From positions 14,869,779 to 14,933,778 of the forward strand of contig CM039466.1 of the NCBI GenBank assembly GCA_022414725.1: a stretch of DNA of 64,000 bases, written 5' to 3'. This document shows positions 32,801 through 40,143 of the stretch, piece after piece (position 1 is the stretch's first letter; each line of letters starts with the position of its first letter). The translations under genes and the position numbers were made by a program. The DNA comes from Microglena sp. YARC (Eukaryota; Chlorophyta; Chlorophyceae; Chlamydomonadales; Chlamydomonadaceae). Below the pieces are notes generated by a model. It did not search any database, was not told where the DNA came from, and worked only from the letters and a program-made list of their open reading frames with translations.

Positions 32801-35800
32801 ATTTTTTGAATTAACGATTACATACGTAGATAATATTGGACTGCAAGATGATAGGAGACGCAAGATACATAGGTTGATTCACGTTTTGAATTGTACACCT
32901 TTTATATTTTATTTTGAATTTACGAATATATATGTATATCAATGTTGGTCTGCAAGAGGATAACAGCTGCTCAATATATAGGTTGATTAACGACTTCAAT
33001 TAATACGTATATACTAATTTTTTGAATTTACAAATGTATCTGTAGATTGATGTTGGTCTGCTAGAGTATAGCGGATGCACAGTATATAGGTTGAATACAG
33101 TCTTGCATTTATATTTTTATACTGTTATTTTGAATTTACGAATATATCTGTATATTGATGTTGGTCTGCAAGGGGATAGGAGAAGCACAATACATTTGTT
33201 TGTAATGTTATTTGAATTAACGAAAATATATGTAGATTGATGTTGGTCTGCAAGAGAATAGCGGATGCACACTATATAAGTTGAATACAGTCTTGCATTT
33301 ATATGTTTTTACTATTATTTTGAATTACGAATATATATGTAGATTGATGTTGGTCTGCAAGAGTTTAGCAGATGCACAATATATTGGGTGATTAACGTCT
33401 TGCATTTATATATTTATACTATTATTTTGAATTGACGAATATATATAGAGAGATTGTCAGATTGATGTTGGTCTGCAAGAGGATAGGAGATGCACAATAC
33501 ATATGTCTATAATATTATTTGAATTTACGAAAATATCTGTAGATCGATGTTGGTCTGCAAGAGAATAGCGGATGCACAATATGTAGGTTGAACAATATTA
33601 TAGGGGTGCTTACGTCAATTTTGTACTTGAACTGTAGGAGCACCTTCACTCCATAAACAGGGATGTCTGAGTGCACAGTGGCGGAAAAGCGGATCATGTC
33701 GGCATTCTGGTCATTGTTGTAGTCATCCACCCCCACCTGTAGGTGGGAAAGTCAAAACGGGGTATCATGAATAGCTAAGTGAAGTGGGTGACTGGTAGTC
33801 ATTGTTGCACACATCCATGCCTGCCTGTTGGTGGGATAGTCAAAACGGGGTATCATGAATAGCTAAGTGAAGTGGGTGACTGGTAGTCATTGTTGCACAC
33901 ATCCATGCCTGCCTGTTGGTGGGATAGTCAAAACGGGGTATCATGAATAGCTAAGTGAAGTGGGTGACTGGTAGTCATTGTTGCACACATCCATGCCTGC
34001 CTGTTGGTGGGATAGTCAAAACGGGGTATCATGAATAGCTAAGTGAAGTGGGTGACTGGTAGTCATTGTTGCACACATCCATGCCTGCCTGTAGGTGGGG
34101 AAGTCATAACAAGGGATCTTGAATTTGTAAGTGGAGTGGGTGACTTGTCATTGTTGTAGTCATCCACCCCTACCTGTAGTTAGAATACGGTAGTCAAAAC
34201 GGGGTGTGTTGAATATCTAAGTGGAGTGGGTGACTTGTCATTGTTGTAAACATCCATGCCTGCCTGTAGGTGGGAGAGTCATAACAGGATATCATGAATA
34301 TCTAAGTGGAGTGGGTGACTTGTTATTGTTGTACACATCCATGCCTGCTTGTAGGTGGGAGAGTCATAACAGGGTATCATGAATATCTAAGTCAAGTGGG
34401 GTTTTGGCACCTGTACCCCCCCCCCCCCCCTCATACCCTCCCCATATAGCATCCACCCACCCATCCAGCACCCACCCACCATATAACACCCTCCCTATGC
34501 ACCAGCGTAGTATTGCTATAGCCCTACAGCACCAAACTGGTTTGGCCTGGTGCACTAAACCCTATAGCACCCACCCCAAAGCACGACAAGTCCTATGCAG
34601 CGTCGCAAGCGACGCGGAAAATTGGCGGAGTGTGTTGGCAACGGAACGAAAGGTGGCAACGATGGAACTGACCGAAGCGAGTTAGTTACACGACCGTTGG
34701 ATGACGTGTCGGGCTTCAATTTTTGTTTTTGTTCGGTCGGACAAACGGACAAATGGGTAAACATGGGGGCTCCCGCCCCCTTGAAGAGGGGGCTCCGCCA
34801 AAAGTACATGGCATGGCATGGTACCATCAAGCTGACGTTGTCTACACCTACGCACTATAACTGCCATATATCTAGGATCAGGCATATCATATGATGTTGA
34901 CCAAAGGCCAGTATGATATCATACAAATTGCTTCATATGATATTGTATATAAATGGTGACTTTAGCCTAGTCAGACTGCCGGCATCATATGATGGCATGA
35001 TATTATATGATATCATATTGCTGTTCCCTACATTTATCTGGATGCAAACACTGCTACTGTTTCTCAACAAGGCTGGCTTGGTATCAAGATTTCTCTGGCA
35101 GGGCTTATTTTTCAAATCTGAAAGTGGATTTTGCTAGCTTCATGGTTTAAGGCCTCCACCAGGGACAGCGTTGTAGTGCTTTAATAGCTTTTAAAGCCTT
35201 TTATAGCTTTTCAGGACCTCAAACACTGCTACTGTGCCGCAGCAAGGCTGGCTTGGTATCAAGATTTCATATGGTGGCATGCTATTTTATGATATCATAT
35301 TGCCGTTCCCTTGACATTTATCTGAATGCAAACACTGCTATTGTGACGCAAGAAGCCTAGGTTCCAAAGTTTCGTAAGGGGATCAAATGGTAAGGTGCGG
35401 TCACCTTTTTCTCTGTGGGCGTGTGTGTGGGGGTATAGGTGTGAGCGTGTGTGTGGGTGTGGGTGTGGGTGTGAGCATGTGTGGGTGCGTGGGTGTGAGC
35501 ATGTGTGCGAGCATGGGTGTGGCTGGCTTGGTATCAAGACTTCTCTGCCTTTCTTTCCGAATATTCGGTGGCACTGGTTTGTGTAAGGGGTCCCACGTCC
35601 GGGAGTGAAAATCCTTTCAATACTAAAAGACAAAAACTGGGTCAGCGAGTAAGTCATGCAGAGTCTTCCTAATCTGAGTATCCTGGTGCAAGAGAATCCT
35701 ATACGGGCGTCCGTCGACTCCACCAGTTCGCAGCACAACAATGCTGTGGCAAACCCTTTGGGTGACTATCCCCCCCCCACACCCACTCACTTACACCATC

Positions 35801-37458
35801 CAACCACCAACCCACCCACCCAAACAAGCACACACAGAAAAGCAGCTACATGAGTAAGTGTCGCACCTGTGTGCTGGCAGGCACATATCGTGATTCATAT
35901 TCCCTATTGATGGTTGATGATGTTGTCCAGATACGCTCTTGACCAGCTTCAGCTCCCTGGAAGAATTGGGATGAAGGATAAGCCACACTGCTTCTTTTGG
36001 GGGCTACACGTAGCAGCTTCTAGGCAGCTTATTTTCCCACCCTTGGGCCAAACCTGAAGCTAGCTAGTATGTTTGAAAGCTAGCATGACAGGCATGCCAA
36101 GGCAGCTGTTATCTTTGGGCTCGACTCTGTTGCTGGCTCATGGATCTGGGGGGAGGCTGCTACACGTAGCCCAAACAAGAAACAGTGATAGGCCAATCAA
36201 TTAAAAATAATGCATAATTCCAAACAGGCACTTTGACGTGCTAGAAGGGCATGGTGCAGTCATAGCTTTTCTTTTCAGCTATGAGAAGCAGCTTGTAGGC
36301 AGTGCCCTGAGCCAGTCACTGTGCTAAATCTCCAGATTTCAACAGTGCTGGAAATCTGATTATGTCAGCTTCCAGGTGCAATAGATTGCTTTAGATTTGG
36401 CTGGGTAGCAAGCCAGGGAAGCCGCCTAGAAGCTGCTTCTTGTAGCTGAGAAGAAAAGCTATGGGTGCAGTTGTGCTGGGTTTCACTTGCTATCCCTGTG
36501 GCAGTTTTTTGTCCAGCTATAAGTGGCAGCTTCTAGTCAGCTCCTTGAGCTAGCCACTGGGCCAAACCCCGAGATTTCAGCAGTGCTGCAAAACTGATTA
36601 TGTCAGCTTCCAGCTGCAATATATTGCTTCAGTTGTGCTAGATGGCCAGTCAGGGGAGCTACCTAGAAGCTCCTGGTCATAGCGAAAGGGCATGCATGAG
36701 ATTGGGGAGGGCATGCATGTATAAATGGGCACAAAATGAGTCCACGAGGGTATGCTTGTATAATTGTGGGAGGAAGTGCTGGTGTAAATGGGAGAGGAAC
36801 ACGTGGATGTGGTTGGGGATGCGGATGTGAGAGGGCAATGGAATGCATGTTGGATTTGGAGGAGCGATGCATGTGTAATTAGGAGGGTATTGCATGGGTG
36901 ATTGGGAGAGGCAATGCATGTGCCATTGGGATAGGGCAAGAACGTGTGACTGTGAAAGTACACAACCACTCTCTATCTTCAAACTCCTAGCGGGCACTGC
37001 CTCTTCTTGCCCGAGTGAGTATTGCACCCAAGGTAAATTCTAGGTACCAAAGCAAGCCCAGCCCCAATCCCAGCCCCAGCAAAGCCCTAGCCCAAACAAG
37101 TCATATTACAGGAACTCATCCAAGCTCAAGACCAAGTCCATGCAAGCCCCATTGACGATGATTACATTATGCTGGTGCCCTATTGGACAAATTATGGGTA
37201 CCTATCCAAGGTCTAGTCTACGTCCACAACAAAGCCCCGTCTCCTTACCTCGAATATGATGATCGCGTCATTCGTGTATTCAACTCGTGCTTGTGCCAAG
37301 GTTGGCTTTATTTTTACCCAGAAACCTCCTGTCGCGTACGCGACTACTAACGATACAGCAATTGCTGAGAAGAAGATGAAGAGCCGAAATATAACGGCTT
37401 CGCCTATGAGAGGAGCATGGTGCCTCCGCTTCAAGGTCTCGAAGTACACCTGAGGCAT
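23864..37458 (-). CDS. TMEM231: TMEM231, ciliary transition-zone membrane protein (seven coding exons seen)
   Basis: Product: a two-pass membrane protein of the MKS/B9 complex at the base of cilia, part of the gate controlling entry of membrane proteins. Minus-strand exons, all phase 0: 37458-37249, 35956-35867, 33736-33614, 32283-32215, about 30896-30792, 27851-27759 and 24010-23864 (TAG). Exon 1 has VYFETLKRRHHAPLIGEAV, a first membrane helix (FRLFIFFSAIAVSLVVAYA) and GGFWVK as in TMEM231. Exon 3 gives NNDQNADMIRFSATV and YGVKVLLQFKYKID; exon 4 SLAYMSASSPTPGGVL; exon 5 LELQQYSPITDQRYNGVYN; exon 6 IIFQYNFRNYSTVY; exon 7 KFGWIQFLVTIIPLYWFLSG, the second helix, then a short tail. Total about 283 aa against about 316 in human; the shortfall falls between exons 5 and 6, where either an exon was missed or the loop is shorter. 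Confidence 0.87.
24011..24965 (-). repeat. About 125-bp array of the TMEM231 exon 7 acceptor
   Basis: 'cgtgtagcaaggagtgcac' recurs at about 24045, 24168, 24295, 24428, 24553, 24687 and 24935. On the minus strand each unit ends with 'gcaaacaacagag' then ATGCTGAA, matching the real junction 'caaacaatagag|ATGTTGAAG'. About seven decoy acceptors lie between the exon and the rest of the intron. Confidence 0.85.
25310..25500 (+). repeat. Dispersed repeat (family G), second copy
   Basis: Shares 'gcactgccccccgaac', 'gccacaatcctgacatcagg' and 'gcaacttttggtac' with 11370-11535. A third copy, reversed, is at 27050-27260 ('aggattgtgg', 'cgcaccgactcgctaaattt'). Confidence 0.65.
25495..25665. repeat. 36-bp minisatellite
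   Basis: 'gtgatagtgatagtcaacca' with 'gccatgtgatggtctt' repeated about four times. Confidence 0.8.
25885..26125 (-). repeat. Composite repeat, inverted partner of 23115-23315
   Basis: 'ggcgtgaggttgagggggcc' and 'agcccgtttgctttcactgg', then a minus-strand family C copy ('gtccaggggtaggccaaatg', 'gaactgaaccccaaacaatc'). Confidence 0.7.
27050..27260 (-). repeat. Dispersed repeat (family G), minus copy
   Basis: Reverse-complement match to the blocks at 11370-11535 and 25310-25500, including 'gtcgcaccgactcgctaaat' and 'tttaggattgtggcg'. It lies in TMEM231 intron 6. Confidence 0.6.
27332..27510 (+). mobile_element. MITE-A copy
   Basis: 'gtagcttctaggcagctccc', 'cagcagtgctgggaagctga' and the right end 'cagaagctgctaaacgtagc' with 'ggaaaagaag'. 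Confidence 0.7.
27600..27745 (+). repeat. Dispersed repeat (family C)
   Basis: 'actcagtgccctcgtcggta', 'aaacgattgtttggggttca' and 'cagcctatttgtctaccact'. Confidence 0.65.
27852..28670 (-). repeat. Array of TMEM231 exon 6 acceptor copies
   Basis: On the plus strand 'gaattcactccctgcattgg' (the real exon start and acceptor, complemented) recurs in altered forms: 'aatttactccctgcaacgg', 'ttcactccatgcaatgaag', 'ctccctccatgcaatgga' and 'gaattcactctctgcaatg'. About ten copies, interspersed with 'gtcagtctgtgcaacaaatt' and 'gttgcttacatcagtgag'. The last four near 28555-28640 form a 19-bp run. Confidence 0.75.
28676..29338. repeat. 19-bp array of CAGTACCGGCAACAACAAC
   Basis: About 34 units. The first and last units carry CGGTACCGG and the middle ones CAGTACCGG. 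Because 19 is not a multiple of three and no unit has a stop, long open frames run through it on several frames (NNNQYRQQQPVPATTTSTG repeats); these are repeat artefacts. It sits in TMEM231 intron 5. Confidence 0.95.
29635..30790. other. TMEM231 intron 5 remainder with TA-rich element copies
   Basis: Poly-C at 29773-29788, a G/C-rich stretch at 30150-30300, and family D copies at 29635-29720 and 30595-30790 ('cctttggccaacatcatttg', 'atgccggtccctaattat', twice). No exon was recognised, although TMEM231 is expected to have about 35 more residues between its exons 5 and 6. Confidence 0.5.
31140..32085 (-). repeat. About 150-bp array of the TMEM231 exon 4 donor
   Basis: Seven units. On the minus strand each contains 'agctctctaaccccaggggg', then 'caccaacggccag|gtatgt', matching the exon 4 end 'ccagctctccaacccctggg' ... 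'accaccgacggccag|gtatgt'. Plus-strand 'acctggccgttgg' is at about 31161, 31320, 31467, 31619, 31775, 31925 and 32062. The C run inside each unit varies from 10 to 21. Confidence 0.9.
32284..33605 (-). repeat. About 105-bp array of the TMEM231 exon 4 acceptor region
   Basis: 'gattgatgttggtctgcaag' (plus) is repeated about 13 times, each followed by 'aggatag.ggatgcacaata' and an AT-rich spacer. The real acceptor region on the minus strand is 'cctcttgcagaccaacatca' then 'acctacag|ATGTATTCG'. The array starts directly at the exon and runs to exon 3. Confidence 0.85.
33737..34390 (-). repeat. About 89-bp array of the TMEM231 exon 3 acceptor
   Basis: Seven units with plus-strand 'tagtcattgttgcacacatc' and 'catgcctgcctgttggtggg'. 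Complemented, they read as 'cccaccaacaggcaggcatg' then 'gatgtgtgcaacaatgac', a diverged form of the real junction 'cccacctacag|GTGGGGGTGG' then ATGACTACAACAATGAC. Confidence 0.85.
34590..34800 (+). repeat. Dispersed repeat (family F)
   Basis: 'tgcagcgtcgcaagcgacgc', 'acgaccgttggatgacgtgt', 'acaaatgggtaaacatgggg' and 'cttgaagagggggctccgcc'. Inverted copy at 3290-3535, so two genes share it. Confidence 0.7.
34870..35030. mobile_element. TA-rich palindromic element (family D)
   Basis: 'catatcatatgatgttgacc', 'aaaggccagtatgatatcat', 'agtcagactgccggcatcat' and 'atgatatcatatt'. It is followed by three to four copies of 'gcaaacactgctactgt' and 'aaggctggcttggtatcaag' (35040-35560). Confidence 0.55.
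35986..36187 (+). mobile_element. MITE-B, intact-looking copy
   Basis: Left end 'cactgcttcttttgggggct' with 'acacgtagcagctt' is inverted at the right end 'gctgctacacgtagcccaaa' with 'caagaaacagtg'. About 200 bp, no coding. The internal 'gaagctagctagtatgtttg' and 'aaagctagcatgacaggcat' is the unit that is amplified in the 4276-4846 copy. Confidence 0.8.
36262..36462 (+). mobile_element. MITE-A, intact-looking copy
   Basis: Perfect-looking TIRs: 'atagcttttcttttcagcta' at the left and 'tagctgagaagaaaagctat' at the right, each extended by an imperfect 'gcagcttctaggcagctccc' arm. About 200 bp, non-coding. Other copies: 22590, 27332, 36506, 41902, 47492, 59358 and 63428. It lies in TMEM231 intron 1. 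Confidence 0.85.
36506..36686 (+). mobile_element. MITE-A copy next to another
   Basis: 'ccagctataagtggcagctt', 'ctagtcagctccttgagc', 'tttcagcagtgctgcaaaac' and right end 'ctagaagctcctggtcatag'. TIRs are weaker than in 36262-36462. After it, 36690-36970 has a 'gcatgcatgtgtaattggga' type short repeat. Confidence 0.7.
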
Positions 37459-38216
37459 CCAGTAATTGTCGCAGGGGTAAGGTTCTTGAGACGAATTAGT
37501 GTCTCCCTCAAACGAAGAATAGGGTTGCTAGTTAACGCATTAGACAATGCGTTGGGAGTGTTAAGCAGATAGCATGCGATTCTAAGGGCTGTAATTCAGC
37601 GCGGACTGTGAGCGGAGCTTGGTATGCCAGTGCGTACCAGAACCATGACAGTGGCCGACAGACAGAGAGGCAGATGCTCCAGATAGCTTTCGTATCAGTG
37701 GATAAGAAGAATACGGAGCTACACTGCTGTCGCAGATCGGGAGGTTTCGAGCTGGCGTATTTTTCAATTTTCGAACGGCAACTTGTCCAAGTACCGCAAC
37801 TGCAACTGTCCATTTCAACTTCGCCAGCGTGTCACTCTTATTTTCCTAGACCGCGACCTGCTCGAAATGTTCTGTCTGAATGAAGTATTGGCCTAGGCTC
37901 CAGGCCCTAAGCTGTTGGTAAGGCCATGGGCTTAGAACATAACCAAACTGTTGCTCAGCGAGTTCAATCGAGTTCATTTACTGCGGTGTCAAAAAAATCT
38001 GCTACAGGGTGGTAATGCTCAAAATACTTCGTGGTTAATCAAGTTAGTGGAGGTGTTAAAAAACACCGGGTTTTTAGTGCCTCAGACGGTTAAGTCCCAC
38101 ACACTTATAAACCTTTCTACCACAAAGTATTCACAAGCTGCAGATCAGGAAAGCCCTCCATGGCCTTCAATCAGGCCAGAGGTGCTTGGGACTACTCACA
38201 CTGAATGTTCTTCTCT
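37459..38216. other. Region upstream of TMEM231, probable promoter and 5' UTR
   Basis: Unique-looking sequence with no recognisable repeat. Open frames on both strands (for instance 37532-37818 minus) have no motif I can name. It should include the TMEM231 promoter. Not resolved further. Confidence 0.35.
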
Positions 38217-39930
38217 TTAGGTTGAGTAGAACATCCAGTGTGTGTAGTCAACGTACGTGTGGAGCACTGAGCGCTCGTCCTCGAGGAGGTCGCTGAGCTC
38301 ACCCAGCCTCTGCTCTGTGGTCTTGCAGACGCCGTCCAGTGAGTAGCTATCTCTTGGCTTGCTCGTGGAGGGGCTGCCGACGTTCTCCGTGCTTACGGAG
38401 TGCTTGCTGGATTGAACCTGGGTCTTTGAGGAAATTTTATTTATTTCAATGGCAAGGCCAGCTAGATATGTCCACTTGTCCAGGTCTAAAGCCACATATT
38501 CCAAATATTCCAGCTACAGCATATTTGTAATGTGTAATGTAATGTAATGTAATTGTCAGCGTATACTACTAGGACACGAGTGCCTGATCAGATGCCAATC
38601 AGGCACTCGTGTCCTAGTAGTAAACGCTGACAATAATGCATGTCCCGGGAGGTGAACAGATTACCCAGGTGTTCCACTAATCCACAGCCAAGCTTTCGGC
38701 TATGGTCTTACGATTAGGGGGAACTTAGTACTGGTGGGACCCGTACCCCGCCTGTGTACCGCGACCTTCTGGGGAGGATCGAACCCCCCCGTTTTCCTCC
38801 CGGGTCAGGCATAATTGTCAGCATATACTACTAGGACACGAATGCCTGCTTGGCTTCTGATCATCTGATCCCTGTCTCTCTCTTGAACAGATTAATGTAA
38901 TGTAATGTTATGTAATGTAATGTAATGTAATGTAATGTAATGTAATGTAATGTAATGTAATGTAATTTTATCAATTGTCTGGAGAAGCTACAGCAATTTC
39001 CAGATTTGATCAATTGCCTGAAGGAGCTACAGCACATTTGATCAACTGTCTGGAGGAGCTACATCATATTTGATAAATTGTTTGGAGTAGCTACCGCAAT
39101 ATTTGATCAATTCCTGGAGGAGCTACAGCATGGTTGATCAATTGTCTTGAAAGCTGGAAATATTCTAATGGCAAGGCCAGCTGGGTATGGTCAGGTCCGC
39201 TGCCAGATAATTACCGATACCTATATGTAACGCTAAAATCGGCGGAATCTGGGTGACCTCGCCAGCCTTGCCCTGTTGCTCCTGCTGCGCCTGCTTTCTG
39301 GCCTGCCTCTGCTGCTTCTCCTTGTCCACCTTCTTACTCTCTGCTCAACCGATTCAGCTCTTCTGTGACTATTTCTTCTTTTCTCAACGCCATACATATG
39401 GATGACCCCGCTCGGCATACTCAAATGCTGTAGATAATTTGCTCAGCGCAGGGAATTGAGCAATTTATTTGATCAAGGCAGGATTTAGATTCTAGGATAT
39501 AGGTGCAGAAATAGCTCCCTCAATATTGCAGTCCAAAATACGTCTATCAATTTGTCGGGAGGAGCTACAGCAATATTTGATCAATTGTCTGAAGGAGCTG
39601 CAGCATGTTTGATCAATTGTTTGGGGGTCTTTGGGGTCTTGGGGTCTTTGGGGTCTTGGGGTCTTGGGTTCTGGGGTTCTGGGGGTCTGGGGGTCTGGGT
39701 CATGACGGCCAAAGTTGTCAGACCGACCCAATAACGACCACGTGACTTTCCCCCTGCTGGCGAACCTCTCCCTCACCTGTGCACACTTACGTAGGCACCA
39801 GCTGTGAACCAGCGGGAGCTATTTCTTGCTGATTGGCAATGTTGAATCCGTTTTCCGTAACTATGGCCAGCAGCTGGGGGTGAATATTCCTGAGCGGGAG
39901 AGGATCATCTCCGGGATCGATCGATCTTAT
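38217..39930 (-). CDS. Unidentified minus-strand gene, exon-like segments
   Basis: Three segments look coding. (a) about 39930-39791: reads DPLPLRNIHPQLLAIVTENG then FNIANQQEIAPAGSQLVPT and ends in a consensus donor GTAAGT. (b) about 39330-39235: KVDKEKQQRQARKQAQQEQQ then GKAGEVTQIPPIL, a charged helical stretch. (c) 38417-38217, possibly from 38504: acceptor CCCAG, then VQSSKHSVSTENVGSPSTSK, ELSDLLEDERSVLHTYVDYT, HWMFYST and TAA. Family not recognised. Phases between the segments were not reconciled, so they may not belong to one transcript. Between them are 28-33-bp repeats and the palindrome region. Confidence 0.35.
38524..38551. repeat. TGTAA pentanucleotide tail
   Basis: 'gtaatgtgtaatgtaatg' directly abuts the palindrome. 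Same motif as the end of the LINE fragment at 19130-19145. Confidence 0.7.
38552..38634. repeat. Near-perfect palindrome, 37-bp arms, 9-base loop
   Basis: Left arm 38552-38588 (starts attgtcagcgtatactacta) and right arm 38598-38634 pair with a single mismatch (A for T in the GTATAC position). A third, single copy of the arm with two or three changes is at 38814-38850. Confidence 0.95.
38641..38810. mobile_element. Short element with CCCGGGAGG inverted ends
   Basis: Begins 'tcccgggaggtg' and ends 'cctcccgggtca'. Inside are the hairpin 'ccacagccaagctttcggct'/'atgg' and 'ggaggatcgaacccccccg', which resembles a complemented B box. It sits between two copies of the 37-bp arm sequence. Class unresolved. 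Confidence 0.5.
38893..38967. repeat. TGTAA microsatellite, about 14 units
   Basis: 'taatgtaatgtaatg' repeated. Possibly the 3' tail of a LINE or of a SINE mobilised by it. Confidence 0.85.
38968..39150. repeat. About 33-bp minisatellite
   Basis: 'gatcaattgtctggaggagc' plus 'tacagca' in about five forms, with two or three more at 39545-39620. Next to the latter is a GGGGTCTT octamer run (39625-39705). Confidence 0.8.
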
Positions 39931-40143
39931 GGATGGTCTGGTCTGGGCAGTACAGTACAGTTGACACGGCAGGCAATGTCTTACCTAACCCTTCCAGGCT
40001 ATCTCCTTTCCTCAGCTCTTAGACGCGGAGTATACCGCTTTCTCATCTAGTCTTCCAAACCAGCGTTTACGCACCTATCCTGTATTGCAACCAAGTGGCA
40101 ATCGGCCCCCATCAGTTGTGTTGATAGTTCTGGGCATAGACTC

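Noticed and set aside
37532..37883. Open frames upstream of TMEM231 on both strands
   Set aside because: No motif, no splice support, and TMEM231 already has a good start at 37458; treated as promoter or UTR.
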